Shown here: piece by piece, positions 21,876 through 30,760 of the stretch | How positions within the stretch are numbered: the stretch's first letter is position 1 | Layout: the number at the start of each line of letters is the position of its first letter | Assembly (NCBI GenBank): GCA_001799275.1 | Contig: MGTE01000042.1 | Coordinates: 1-42,277, forward strand | DNA length: 42,277 nucleotides | Reading direction: 5' to 3' | From: Deltaproteobacteria bacterium RIFOXYD12_FULL_57_12 | GTDB lineage: Bacteria > Desulfobacterota > Desulfobulbia > Desulfobulbales > BM004 | Notes under the pieces: model-generated | The model's input: only the letters and a program-made list of their open reading frames with translations | Told to the model about the DNA's origin: nothing | Database searches by the model: none | Made by a program: the position numbers and the translations under genes

Positions 21876-23580
21876 GAACCTCTCCTATCAGCTCTTCAAC
21901 CGTGAACGGCCGGCCATCGTACTTATTGATCTGGATTTTGAACTCAAAGCCGGTCGCGGCGCGCAGCAATCTGCTGAACTGACCGGTGGCGTTATGTTCG
22001 ATGCACAGGGGAAGTTTTGTCTTGCGCAGGAATGATACATAATCAAAGAGCCCCAGATCCGGCAGGGGGAAAACCTCACTGAAGTGAAGCATGGCAATGC
22101 TCATTGATTTTGCCAACTCATCGACGGCTTCCTTTATTATGCCATATGTTGAACCCCAACCGGTGAGGACCACATGCGCCTCCTGGTCTCCATAAAAGTC
22201 AGGTGGCGCGATCTCGGTTCTGATGAGCGGAAGTTTTTTGAGGAGACGCTTTTCGACCATCCTGATCCGAGTGGCGGCATCCTCGATAATATGGCCTTCC
22301 TCATCATGCTCATCGCTGTCAACGACCACGACATGGCTGGCGTCTCCCGGCACCGCGAGGGGAGAGATTCCCGTCTCGGTGTAGGCATAGCGCCTATAGT
22401 GCTGCTGGTTTTTGAAGGCATCTCCCCGTAGTCGGTAATCAATGTATCGTACCTGGTTCAGATCAAAGCTATCGACTGTCCATTGAGAATCGGCGAGATA
22501 GGTGTCAAAAAGGATGAAGACGGGAATCTGGTATTTTTCCGCGATATCAAAGGCCTTGTTGGTGAGATGGAATGCCTGGCGTGGCGTGCCGGGCGCAAAA
22601 ATGACGCGAGGGAATTCGCCATGCCCCGCGGACAGAAGAAACTCGAGATCGCCCTGCTCGGTTCGTGTCGGGAGGCCGGTGGCCGGACCGGGACGTTGCC
22701 CCATGGCAATTACGATCGGCGTCTCGGTCATGCCGGCAAGCGAAAGACCTTCCACCATCAGCGCAAAGCCGCCGCCCGAGGTGCCGGTCATGGCGCGTAC
22801 CCCCGCGTAGGAGGCGCCCAGAGCCATGTTGATCGCGGCAATCTCGTCTTCGGCCTGTTCGACGATAACGCCGTACTCACTCTCCGTTGAGGCGAGATAG
22901 TTCATGATCCCCGTGGACGGCGTCATGGGGTAAGCCGAATAGAACCTGCATCCCGAAGCAAGCGCTCCGAGTGCGATGGATTCGACCCCGCCGACCAGCA
23001 TCCGCTGTTGCACTTCATCGACGGCAACGGCAAAGGTACAGGTGTCGCAATGCAGTCTCGCATACTCGTACCCTGCCCGTACGGCGTTCTTGTTGGCATG
23101 AACAACATGATCGCCCTTGTTCTTGAACGTGTCGGCGATGAGCTCAAGAATAAGGTCCGGTTCCAGGCCGAGCATGCCGAGCACCGCGCCGGTAGCAACC
23201 GTATTCACCATGATCTTGTCGCCATCCTGTTCCAGAGCCAACTTCTCAAAGGGGATATCAAGAAAGGCTGGGCCACCGTTCTTGAACTTGAGCGCCGAAG
23301 CGTCATAGATAATCCTGCCGTTCACGGTCAGATCCTTCTCATGGCGGGTGATGCTTTCGCGGTCGAGCGCCACGAGAATATCGACCTTGTTCCGTGAAGC
23401 GGCAAGGGGCTGGCTCGAAAACCGCAACTGGTAGAAGTTGTGCCCGCCGCGGATGCGTGACTCATAATCCTGGTGGGAAAAGACATGATACCCGGCGCGG
23501 ACGAATACTCGTCCCAGGGCGTCGCCGATGGTCTGGATACCCTGCCCGGCTTCACCGCCAATTTTAATGGAGTAATCCAT
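21853..23580 (-). CDS. 2-oxoacid:ferredoxin oxidoreductase, fused gamma-alpha subunit
   Basis: This 575-residue subunit has the gamma domain at the N-terminus (about 1-180, IGGEAGQGIQTIGDALGR and DYESRIRGGHNFYQLRFS) fused to the alpha domain (about 195-575, GCRFYSAYPMTPSTGIM, VVEQAEDEIAAINMALGASY, TGTSGGGFALM). This is the common two-gene arrangement of the 2-oxoglutarate/2-oxoacid enzyme, paired with the beta gene just downstream. No ferredoxin domain is fused, so a separate ferredoxin must accept electrons. The ribosome site is AGAGGG. It lies 28 bp after a small gene of unknown function, likely in the same operon. Confidence 0.93.
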   Translation of the reverse strand: MDYSIKIGGEAGQGIQTIGDALGRVFVRAGYHVFSHQDYESRIRGGHNFYQLRFSSQPLAASRNKVDILVALDRESITRHEKDLTVNGRIIYDASALKFKNGGPAFLDIPFEKLALEQDGDKIMVNTVATGAVLGMLGLEPDLILELIADTFKNKGDHVVHANKNAVRAGYEYARLHCDTCTFAVAVDEVQQRMLVGGVESIALGALASGCRFYSAYPMTPSTGIMNYLASTESEYGVIVEQAEDEIAAINMALGASYAGVRAMTGTSGGGFALMVEGLSLAGMTETPIVIAMGQRPGPATGLPTRTEQGDLEFLLSAGHGEFPRVIFAPGTPRQAFHLTNKAFDIAEKYQIPVFILFDTYLADSQWTVDSFDLNQVRYIDYRLRGDAFKNQQHYRRYAYTETGISPLAVPGDASHVVVVDSDEHDEEGHIIEDAATRIRMVEKRLLKKLPLIRTEIAPPDFYGDQEAHVVLTGWGSTYGIIKEAVDELAKSMSIAMLHFSEVFPLPDLGLFDYVSFLRKTKLPLCIEHNATGQFSRLLRAATGFEFKIQINKYDGRPFTVEELIGEVHDRLGNI

Positions 23581-23608
23581 AATGCCCTCTTTTTGATGAC
23601 AAAAATCG

Positions 23609-23863
23609 CTAGAACTGCTGCCCCTCGATATTCTTTTTAAGTTGAGCGATCTCTAGGCCGAGGGAGACGCATTGCTTGCCTTCCATGCAGGCATCGGCAT
23701 CCGGTATTTCAAGGTGATGCTTGAGTTCGTGGCCGCCTTTTTTCAGGTCGACTATCCATGTCTTCTTTGGCGTGTCGAATTCGACGGCAATGTCGAGGCC
23801 GCATTCGCCTATCTCCGGATAAAGGGCGGTATTTTTTTTGCACAATTCTTCTTTCGAATGCAT
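23609..23863 (-). CDS. Small conserved hypothetical protein
   Basis: This 84-residue soluble protein has four cysteines (LC, ECG, DAC, QC), a strand-rich core AVEFDTPKKTWIVDLKKGGHELKHHLE and a helical end. I do not recognise the family. It is the first gene of the 2-oxoacid oxidoreductase operon with a good ribosome site (AGGAGG), so it is probably made with that enzyme; a metal-binding or accessory role is only a guess from the cysteines. Confidence 0.7.
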   Translation of the reverse strand: MHSKEELCKKNTALYPEIGECGLDIAVEFDTPKKTWIVDLKKGGHELKHHLEIPDADACMEGKQCVSLGLEIAQLKKNIEGQQF

Positions 23864-24177
23864 GATGAGCCTCCTGTTGTCTTCTCAGATTCCATTAAAT
23901 AACTCTGACCCCAAGCCGCCGCATTGACGGCAAATGCCAGTTCCACGAAAAATATCTTTTGAATTTACGACAGACCTTGACATCGATGGAGGAAGAAGGT
24001 TCGGCTGGCTTGTATCCCTGCCGCAGCTTGAACACCTTTCTTTTTTCGTTGCGGAGGAGCCCGCTTGAAAAACAGCAGATGACGAGTCTGAGCAGAATGC
24101 CTCTGTGTTCCCACAGCCTGCGCCAAAAGTTCCTATAGCTACCTCCTTCTCTTAGAGCTTATTCTATGGATAGACTC
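23864..24177. other. Gene-free gap between the rubrerythrin-like and oxidoreductase operons
   Basis: No convincing gene was found. A strong Shine-Dalgarno-like AGAAGGAGG (minus strand, about 24145) is not followed by an ATG at a suitable distance; the TTG frame after it reads a low-complexity basic peptide. The GGGGTCAGA motif near 23910 resembles that at about 9580. The promoter of the downstream operon should lie here, but no sigma-54 site is present. Confidence 0.4.
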
Positions 24178-24672
24178 TTAATATTCGTCCAGATGATGCC
24201 ATTCAGCGTTTTCAAGCCAATTTCCCGGCTCCGGTCTTGCAACGAATTCGGCAATATTTTCCATTATCCGGAAATGCTTTTCTTCTTCACCGGCAAGGCG
24301 CAAGAATATTTGTTTTGCCTCTTCCTCTCCAACCTCGGCGGCCTTGTCCAGATAGAATTTCCGACTCAACTCCTCAATGGCCATTGCTTTCCGGTATGCT
24401 TCGAGATCAGAGGAATCAAAGCGTATTTCAGTTTTTTCTTCCTTCATTCTGATAAAAACGTTTTTTACATTCCCCAGGACTGTTGTTGTCGCAGGCGGAG
24501 ATTTTCCGGCATGTTTCTGCAGTTGTGCAATAATGTTGTAATGCTTCACTTCTTCGTCGGCCAGCATGGTTAGAATAGTCTTAATGCCTTCCACTTGGCA
24601 CTTATCTGCAAGTTCACGGTAATAGTTCTCTCCGTCTTTCTCCATCCGCATGGCATATTCAAAGATGTTCAT
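24178..24672 (-). CDS. Rubrerythrin-type ferritin-like diiron protein
   Basis: This 164-residue four-helix-bundle protein carries two diiron half-sites: E15 with EEVKH (40-44), and E100 with EEKH (130-133). It lacks the C-terminal rubredoxin domain of classical rubrerythrin. Such proteins reduce peroxide or handle iron in anaerobes. It follows desulfoferrodoxin by 36 bp and ends the oxygen-defence run that starts at the flavodiiron protein. The ribosome site is GGGGAGAG. Confidence 0.88.
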   Translation of the reverse strand: MNIFEYAMRMEKDGENYYRELADKCQVEGIKTILTMLADEEVKHYNIIAQLQKHAGKSPPATTTVLGNVKNVFIRMKEEKTEIRFDSSDLEAYRKAMAIEELSRKFYLDKAAEVGEEEAKQIFLRLAGEEEKHFRIMENIAEFVARPEPGNWLENAEWHHLDEY

Positions 24673-24708
24673 AACGCTCTCCCCTGATATTCAAATCACA
24701 TAGGATGA

Positions 24709-25086
24709 TTATCCTTTCCACAGACCATGCAGATTGCAATATTCCCGGGCGGTTATCTTGCCCGCGTCGATTTTGAACACGGCCTCCGCCGCTTTGCCAG
24801 GGCTGAGGAATCGCCGGTATACCCGGCCGTCATCAGTAATTGCCTCAATCCACTCAATATAATGTTTGTCTTCCATGGGATGGGCGACGCTGCCGACCTT
24901 TACCTTGAAGCCGCCCTCGATCTTTTCGATCACCGGGATATGTTTTTCTTTTGCCGCGTCAACGGTGTTCTCGGCAAACAGTTTCATCGGCGCGCCGCAA
25001 CAGACAAGCTCGCCATCTCCAGCGTGCAGCATTTCCACGATATTTCCACAGATTTCACATTTATAGATTTGCATTTTCTTGGTCAT
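24709..25086 (-). CDS. dfx: Desulfoferrodoxin (superoxide reductase)
   Basis: This 125-residue two-domain superoxide reductase has an N-terminal desulforedoxin iron site with C10, C13, C29 and C30. The C-terminal catalytic iron site has H49, H69 (AHPM), H75 (HYIEWI), C117 and H120 (CNLHGLW). All ligands are present. The enzyme reduces superoxide to peroxide without making oxygen, in the cytoplasm. It lies between the thioredoxin-like selenoprotein and the rubrerythrin-like protein, which could remove the peroxide formed. A GGGAG ribosome site supports the start; a second ATG at codon 5 is possible. Confidence 0.96.
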   Translation of the reverse strand: MTKKMQIYKCEICGNIVEMLHAGDGELVCCGAPMKLFAENTVDAAKEKHIPVIEKIEGGFKVKVGSVAHPMEDKHYIEWIEAITDDGRVYRRFLSPGKAAEAVFKIDAGKITAREYCNLHGLWKG

Positions 25087-25132
25087 GACTGTTTCTCCCT
25101 AGTTTTGATATCATTGCGGCCAACCTGTTTCG

Positions 25133-25699
25133 TTAAAGAAGACGATACGGAGAGGCCCGTTTTGCCCATGGACTCAAGGGATACTCTTTCAGCAAATGTT
25201 CGTAGGCTTCCTTCAGGGGCAGCGCGTTCTTCGTGCTCTTGTAGCGGCTGACACCTGCCAGAAAAACTGCCTCCGGGGCAGAATCGCTCCCAGGACTTTT
25301 ATCCACTATTTTTTCAAAAAAAGTGATCGCTTCCTTGAACTCACCAGCGTCGTAATGCATTTTGCCGATACCGAGAACTATTGCGGAAATCAGCTCTTCT
25401 GGTTCCAGAAAACCGATTGACCGATGATGCTCTTTGCCATTTTTATCAAGAATCAGCAGAGCCGGGGTCCAGTTGATACTGAAATCCTTTGCCGGTTGTT
25501 CAGCGGAACCTATGCGTAAGGGGACAACCTTTTCATTGATGAAGGTAATGACTGCTTCGTTGGGGTACGTAACTGCACCCATCTGTTGACAGCCAATTCA
25601 CTGTGGGTTGAAAAAATCCAGGAAAATTGCTTTGTTTTCCGCTTTTCCTCTGCTCAGGGCCTTGTCGAGCACTGTTTCCCACTGAATTTGTTTTGCCAT
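25133..25699 (-). CDS. Thioredoxin-like selenoprotein (UxxC) with C-terminal TPR-like helices
   Basis: The frame runs 188 residues from an ATG with a strong ribosome site (AAGGAGAAG) and contains one in-frame TGA at codon 34 (25598-25600). The TGA stands exactly at the first position of a thioredoxin active site: FLDFFNPQ-[TGA]-IGCQQM, so decoding as selenocysteine gives UIGC. Upstream and downstream segments belong together: a thioredoxin-like fold continues (NEKVVPLRI, WTPALLILDKNGKEHH) and TPR-like helices follow (YDAGEFKEAITFFEKIVDKS). A hairpin fitting the bacterial SECIS rules starts 18 bases after the TGA. Placed between flavodiiron protein and superoxide reductase, it is probably a redox protein of oxygen defence. 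The alternative, a truncated pair of reading frames, is unlikely given the motif. Confidence 0.85.
25563..25580 (-). promoter_or_regulatory. Predicted bacterial SECIS hairpin
   Basis: On the mRNA, bases 21-38 counted from the U of the UGA form GGGUGC-AGUUAC-GUACCC: a 6-bp stem (one G-U pair) with a 6-base loop. A G is the second base of the loop and the loop lies about 24-29 bases after the UGA, as required by the bacterial SECIS model. It is the recognition element for SelB. Confidence 0.75.
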
Positions 25700-25777
25700 G
25701 GCGCCTTCTCCTTGTAAATGTTTCAAGAAATAACAACTCGAATGAAACTGCGTGCTCTCCTTCCGTGGTCTGTCGGA

Positions 25778-26992
25778 TTATGCACCGTTCTGCTTTGTGG
25801 CAAAAGGGCATTGGTCCGCAACTGAAGAGCCAAATTCATAGCATCCATCAAGGGACTTGTGATCCGGATTCCAGAGTGTCCGGATGCCCTCGTTTACCAA
25901 CGCAAAACCTGCCTCATGCAGTCGACTGCTGATAATTTTTATGCCCTCGCCACTCCAGCCGTAAGAGCCGAAAGCCGCCGCTTTTTTTCCCTTGAACCCC
26001 AAGCCCTTTATTTCCTCAAGGATCGCGGCCACCGACGACAGAATGCCCCGGTTGATGGTCGGAGACCCGACAAGGATTGCCTTGGATCGAAACACTTCCG
26101 TTAGGATGTCGTTGGCATCGCTTCGTGCCGCATTATACAGTTTCACGGTAACCGCCAGATCAGAGGATCTGATTCCCGCCGCCAGGGTCTCCGCCATTAT
26201 CCTGGTGCTGTTCCACATGGTGTCATAGATGATCGTGATCTGGTTTTCCTGGTAATCATCAGCCCAGGCCGCATATTGATTGACGATCTGCAATGGGTCC
26301 TCACGCCAGATGATGCCGTGGCTCGGACAGATCATCTTCACCGGCAGGTTCAGTCCGACGAACTCCTTGATTTTTTTTGTCACCTGCCGGCTGAATGGCG
26401 TGAGGATATTGGCGTAGTATTTGATGCATTCCTGATACAACTCGCAGCGGTCAACCTGATCGTTAAACATATGCTCAGAGGCCAGGTGATGGCCAAAGGC
26501 GTCATTGCTGAACAGGATCTGCTCTTCGGTCAGATAGCAGAACATGCTGTCCGGCCAATGCAGCATGGGCGCTTCTATAAAAACAAGCTCTTTGCCGCCG
26601 AGCGAGAGGCGATCGCCGGTTTTGGCCACCTGGAAATTCCAGTCCTGATGATAATGGCCCCTCAGCGACTTCACTGCATTTGCCGTGCAGTAAATCGGCG
26701 TTTCCGGAATCATCTTCATGAGCGCGGGCAACGCACCGCTGTGGTCCGGCTCCGCGTGGTTGGTGATAACAAAATCAATTTTAGCCAGATCAATCTCATT
26801 GGCGAGGCGGCGGATGAATTCATCCGCAAAGGGAGCCCAGACCGTATCGATCAGCGCGATCTTCTGGTCCCGGACGAGATAGGAATTGTAGGTGGAGCCC
26901 CGGTGGGTGGAGTACTCCTCACCATGAAATTTTCTGATTTCCCAGTCTTTTTTGCCAACCCAGGTGATGCTTTCCGTAATCGCGAAACTCAT
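25778..26992 (-). CDS. Flavodiiron protein (FprA/Roo type)
   Basis: This 404-residue protein has an N-terminal metallo-beta-lactamase-like diiron domain (about 1-245) with ligands H79, E81, D83 and H84 (HAEPDH), H145 and D164. A C-terminal flavodoxin domain (about 250-400: YDTMWNSTRIMAE, GSPTINRG, GSYGWSGEG) follows. It reduces oxygen to water, or nitric oxide to nitrous oxide, in the cytoplasm of anaerobes, taking electrons from rubredoxin or a similar donor. It is the first gene of a run with the thioredoxin-like selenoprotein, desulfoferrodoxin and rubrerythrin-like protein. The ribosome site is GAGGG. Confidence 0.95.
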   Translation of the reverse strand: MSFAITESITWVGKKDWEIRKFHGEEYSTHRGSTYNSYLVRDQKIALIDTVWAPFADEFIRRLANEIDLAKIDFVITNHAEPDHSGALPALMKMIPETPIYCTANAVKSLRGHYHQDWNFQVAKTGDRLSLGGKELVFIEAPMLHWPDSMFCYLTEEQILFSNDAFGHHLASEHMFNDQVDRCELYQECIKYYANILTPFSRQVTKKIKEFVGLNLPVKMICPSHGIIWREDPLQIVNQYAAWADDYQENQITIIYDTMWNSTRIMAETLAAGIRSSDLAVTVKLYNAARSDANDILTEVFRSKAILVGSPTINRGILSSVAAILEEIKGLGFKGKKAAAFGSYGWSGEGIKIISSRLHEAGFALVNEGIRTLWNPDHKSLDGCYEFGSSVADQCPFATKQNGA

Positions 26993-27069
26993 TTTTCCCT
27001 CACTTGTGATAGAAAAAATCCTTGATTATTCCTGTGTCCGAAACATGTCCCATTCCAGACTACTCACAT

Positions 27070-28305
27070 TCACAACTGCTTTGAAATTGACATACAAAAG
27101 ATTGTTCCCTGCCGGGGAGCCGGCTCGGTCCATACCTGGCCCTGGTGCTGTTCCGCTATATCCTTGACGATGGACAGACCCAGCCCAGAACCGGAAACGT
27201 TTTTGGCTGATTCCAACCGGATAAACTGTTTGAATATCTTGCGGGTATCTTGCAAGGCTATTCCGACCCCGTCATCCTGAACACAAAGAATATGATGCCT
27301 CCTGTTTTCACCATATCCGATCTCGATTGCGGACATCTCTTTACCGCCGTATTTCAGGGCGTTATCAACCAGATTTCTCAAGGCCCTCAGGATGGCCAGG
27401 CGGTCCGCCCTGATCTCGGGCGGATCTCCAAGAACAGCTAATCTTGTACGACGCTGATCAAACCGGCCGGCAAATTCCTCTCTGATATTCTGGAAAAGAT
27501 CCCTCAATCTGACCGTTTCAATTTTGAGGGGTACTTCTCCGGTCAAGATGTACTCATTGATCTTGTCAACCAGGTCAACAATCTCTCCGGAGGCTTTCAG
27601 GAGCTGCTTGCAATAAGTTCCACCATTGTTGTCGAGGATATCCCGATAACGCTCCCGGAGGCGTTTTGTCAGACCGTGGACGACCAGGGCTGGATTTTTC
27701 AGATCATGGGAGATCGACCATGCGAACATCTTGATTTTTTCACTACTGTTTTTGAGCGCCATCGCTACCTTCTCGCTCTCGGTAACATCAATTACTGCAA
27801 TACAGCAGTGGTTGGGTTCGCATGCCCAGCTCGGCAGGATTGCGCTTTTCAATTGGGCATGCAATCGATCTCCATTGCCCTTAATCAGCCTGATCACGCA
27901 GCTCTGTCGATTGCCAGTCTGAAAGACCAGTCGCAGGTGCTTGAAGAAGGCAGCCCTGTCCTCCTGGTCTATGAACAGGGGGAATGAACTTTTTCGCAAG
28001 GCGTCTCTTTCTGTGGCCAGCATGGCGGCACCGAAGACGTTAACCGCCTGGATATTCCCTTTCCTGTCAAGGGTGAAATAGCCGATTGGCGCAAAATCGA
28101 AAAGAGCTCTATGCCGGTCACGGGCCTCCACAAGCTCATCCTGTGCCCGCCTCAGTTCTTCGTTCTGCATCTCCAGTTCGAGTTGGCGCGTCCGGAGTTC
28201 GTGAACCAGATCCCGGACAGCCGATCCCGTTATTTTCCCGATTGTCGTATCGCCGGCCAGCCATTTTGCCTCGGCCATATTTCGAGGTTTGTTGGATAAT
28301 TTCAT
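27070..28305 (-). CDS. PAS-domain sensor histidine kinase
   Basis: This 411-residue cytoplasmic kinase has no membrane segment: a coiled coil (about 30-65), one PAS domain (about 66-175, FAPIGYFTLDRKGNIQAVN), a dimerisation helix with H200 (SISHDLKNPA) and a HATPase_c domain with N box (LRNLVDNALKYGG), G1 (DDGVGIAL) and G2 (GSGLGLSIVKDIAEQ). All kinase boxes are present. No response regulator is adjacent; the sigma-54 activator at 600 or another regulator could be the partner, but nothing shows this. It follows ftsH on the same strand, separated by a palindrome-ended element. The ribosome site is weak, so the start is provisional. Confidence 0.88.
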   Translation of the reverse strand: MKLSNKPRNMAEAKWLAGDTTIGKITGSAVRDLVHELRTRQLELEMQNEELRRAQDELVEARDRHRALFDFAPIGYFTLDRKGNIQAVNVFGAAMLATERDALRKSSFPLFIDQEDRAAFFKHLRLVFQTGNRQSCVIRLIKGNGDRLHAQLKSAILPSWACEPNHCCIAVIDVTESEKVAMALKNSSEKIKMFAWSISHDLKNPALVVHGLTKRLRERYRDILDNNGGTYCKQLLKASGEIVDLVDKINEYILTGEVPLKIETVRLRDLFQNIREEFAGRFDQRRTRLAVLGDPPEIRADRLAILRALRNLVDNALKYGGKEMSAIEIGYGENRRHHILCVQDDGVGIALQDTRKIFKQFIRLESAKNVSGSGLGLSIVKDIAEQHQGQVWTEPAPRQGTIFCMSISKQL

Positions 28306-28340
28306 TTGTCGGATTCACCGTTAGGTTCTGCAACCAGATT

Positions 28341-28503
28341 TGATGGCGTCGCAAAAAGTCCGATCTCCTGCGTCGTAGCGGGATCTCGGGTGCTCGACAT
28401 ACCTGATGTATGCCTCCGCGCCCTCGACACCACTACTCCTTGTGTATCGAACTTTTTGTTTAGCCATCGCAAGCGGTACGATGGACTTTTTGCGAGCCCA
28501 TCA
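28341..28503. repeat. Palindrome-ended intergenic element A (163 bp)
   Basis: The ends TGATGGCGTCGCAAAAAGTC and the reverse complement of 28483-28503 agree at 19 of 21 positions over 28341-28361. There is no reading frame. The centre contains CTGCGTCGTAGC and GTATGCCTCCGCGCC, similar to element C read on its minus strand. It sits between ftsH and the histidine kinase and may be a non-autonomous mobile repeat. Confidence 0.65.
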
Positions 28504-28522
28504 GATTTACATTCAAACACGA

Positions 28523-30403
28523 TCAGGCAACAGCCAGCATTGCCCTCAATTCCTCGCCTGGCACACTTTCTTTTTCCGAAAGGAGCTGTGCCAGTTTATC
28601 CAGGACTATCCGTCGCTCCGAGAGGATTTTCCGGACACGTTGATGCGCTTCCTCAATGAACTTGGCGATCTCTTCATCGATTTGCGCGGCTTTTTCCTCG
28701 CTGTAGTTTTTCCCGGAAGAAAAACCTTCCGGGGCGAACATCGGTTGTCGAGAACGCTCGTAGGTCACCAGTCCCAGGCGATCACTCATGCCGTATTCGG
28801 TGACCATGGACCGGGCAATGTCAGTTGCCCGCTGCAGGTCGTTTTGCGCCCCGGTGGAGACTTCTCCGAAAACCAGCTCCTCCGCCACCCGGCCGCCCAA
28901 AAGAACGGCCAGTCTGTCCAGCAGCTCAGGGCGGGTCATCAAATATCGGTCTTCCGTGGGTTGCTGCTGGGTATAGCCAAGTGCCGCAATCCCTCTGGGA
29001 ATAATGGAGATTTTGTGTACCGGGTCGGCATGCTCAAGCGACTCGGCGACAATTGCATGGCCGGACTCATGAAAGGTCACAATTTCCTTCTCTTTCGTAT
29101 TCATAATCCGGTTCTTTTTCTCCAAACCCCCAACCACCCGGTCGATCGCCTCATCAAATTCAGCCGCCTCCACTGTTTCTTTATTCTTACGGGCAGCCAA
29201 CAGGGCAGATTCGTTGACGAGATTGGCAAGATCGGCTCCCACAAAGCCCGGAGTACGGCCGGCGATTTTGCGGAGATCGACCTCTGGTCCCAGGAGAACA
29301 TTTTTGGAGTGAATCTTCAGGATAGCCTCCCGACCGTTGATATCCGGGCGATCCACCAGGACCTGCCGGTCAAAGCGGCCCGGGCGCAGGAGTGCGGGAT
29401 CGAGGATCTCCGGCCGGTTAGTGGCGGACATGATGATCACCCCTTTATTGGTCTCAAAGCCGTCCATCTCGACCAGAAGCTGATTGAGGGTTTGCTCGCG
29501 TTCGTCATGCCCGCCCATGACATTCATCCCCCGCGCCTTGCCGAGAGCGTCCAGTTCATCGATAAAAATGATGCAGGGCGCCTGTTTGGCGGCCTGGGAA
29601 AAGAGATCGCGCACGCGGGCGGCGCCAACGCCTACGAACATCTCCACAAACTCGGAGCCGCTGATGCTGAAGAACGGCACCTTCGCCTCCCCGGCCACGG
29701 CCTTGGCCAGGAGCGTTTTACCGGTTCCGGGCGGGCCGACCAGGAGCACACCCTTGGGAATTCTGCCACCCAGTTTTTGGAATTTTCCGGGATTACTCAA
29801 AAACTCCACGACTTCCTGGAGTTCTTCCTTGGCTTCATCAATTCCGGCAACATCCGCAAAGGAGACTTTCGTTTCACTTCCGGCAAAAATCTTGGCCTTG
29901 TTCTTGCTGAAAGACATGACCCCCATGCCAGGCCCCATTTTTTTCATGAAGAATCGCCAGATCAGAAAAAAAATCCCGATCGGGACGATCCAGGAGAGAA
30001 AGAAACTCAGAAACTTATTCTCAGTTTGTCCGGAATAGTTGATATTGTGGTCATCAAGATCCTTTACCAGGCCGGGATCATTCACCCGAACAGTGGTGAA
30101 TCCCTGGCCCGGTTTTTCCGTCAGCGTTCCATGGATATTCTCCGGATCAATGGTCAGGGTGCTCACTTTGCCTGCGGCGACGTACTGTTTGAATTGGCTA
30201 TAGGGGATCGTTTCAACTTTTGGAGCAAAAAGGAATTGCTGCAGACTTGTAAGGAAGAGAAAGAAGAGCAGGACATACCAAATGTTAAAACCGGACTTTG
30301 GCGGCAAGCCATCTTTCCCCGGCGCCGTGTTATTAAGACCAAACAAGGACCGGATTGTCTCGATTATGTTTTTTTGTGGTTTGTTATCACTGTCGGGCGG
30401 CAT
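28523..30403 (-). CDS. ftsH: ATP-dependent zinc metalloprotease FtsH
   Basis: This 626-residue membrane protease degrades misfolded and regulatory membrane and cytosolic proteins. It has two transmembrane helices (about 39-59 and 132-151) enclosing a periplasmic domain, then an AAA+ domain with Walker A GPPGTGKT (223-230), FIDELDALG and the SRH segment, and the zinc site HESGH (445-449). The frame is open to a TTG at 30478, but that TTG is part of the -12 element of the sigma-54 promoter and cannot be transcribed. ATG 30403 has AGGAAAGGGG before it and gives the normal family length. Sigma-54 control of ftsH, instead of the heat-shock sigma factor, is notable. Confidence 0.96.
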   Translation of the reverse strand: MPPDSDNKPQKNIIETIRSLFGLNNTAPGKDGLPPKSGFNIWYVLLFFLFLTSLQQFLFAPKVETIPYSQFKQYVAAGKVSTLTIDPENIHGTLTEKPGQGFTTVRVNDPGLVKDLDDHNINYSGQTENKFLSFFLSWIVPIGIFFLIWRFFMKKMGPGMGVMSFSKNKAKIFAGSETKVSFADVAGIDEAKEELQEVVEFLSNPGKFQKLGGRIPKGVLLVGPPGTGKTLLAKAVAGEAKVPFFSISGSEFVEMFVGVGAARVRDLFSQAAKQAPCIIFIDELDALGKARGMNVMGGHDEREQTLNQLLVEMDGFETNKGVIIMSATNRPEILDPALLRPGRFDRQVLVDRPDINGREAILKIHSKNVLLGPEVDLRKIAGRTPGFVGADLANLVNESALLAARKNKETVEAAEFDEAIDRVVGGLEKKNRIMNTKEKEIVTFHESGHAIVAESLEHADPVHKISIIPRGIAALGYTQQQPTEDRYLMTRPELLDRLAVLLGGRVAEELVFGEVSTGAQNDLQRATDIARSMVTEYGMSDRLGLVTYERSRQPMFAPEGFSSGKNYSEEKAAQIDEEIAKFIEEAHQRVRKILSERRIVLDKLAQLLSEKESVPGEELRAMLAVA

Positions 30404-30473
30404 TTTCCCCTTTCCTGCTTCATTGATGGTTTTCAGGCTCTCCGGTTGAATTGATCTGTTATCTGCCCTTATA

Positions 30474-30489
30474 GGCAAAAGTTATGCCG
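30474..30489 (-). promoter_or_regulatory. Sigma-54 promoter, module 4 (ftsH)
   Basis: The minus strand reads CGGCATA-N4-TTGCC. The first base differs from the consensus T, but GG-N10-GC is exact and the enhancer spacing matches the other four modules. The predicted start is about 30463, giving a 60-base leader before the ftsH ATG. The -70 TAACAA box is absent here. Confidence 0.78.
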
Positions 30490-30588
30490 GCCAGGCAAAA
30501 TCGGACGAAATTTTTCATGAACCCAGGAGGAACGTGGGATGTAGCTGGGGGAAGAATTTATGAAGAGAGCCGGACATGATCTGTCTGG

Positions 30589-30622
30589 CCTCAATATGTG
30601 GTGGGGCCTCGGAATATTGAGG
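30589..30622 (-). promoter_or_regulatory. Tandem enhancer dyads (UAS), module 4
   Basis: CCTCAATATGTGGTGG (30589-30604) and CCTCGGAATATTGAGG (30607-30622) are 2 bp apart, beginning 126 bp upstream of the predicted start. Confidence 0.83.
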
Positions 30623-30760
30623 GAAGACAGCATGGGGACTTAGGGCTTAATTATAGATAAGCTCTAAGATTTTCGGTGCCGAAAAGCGGTTTGGTTCCCT
30701 ATGCTAAGGGATTTGTCGGGTTGCATCTGCAGCGTCGTCTGGCCCTGCCAATTAAACTTG

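Noticed and set aside
23888-24160. Basic peptide frames after the AGAAGGAGG sequence near 24145
   Set aside because: There is no ATG at a suitable distance, the peptides are low complexity, and no family is recognisable.
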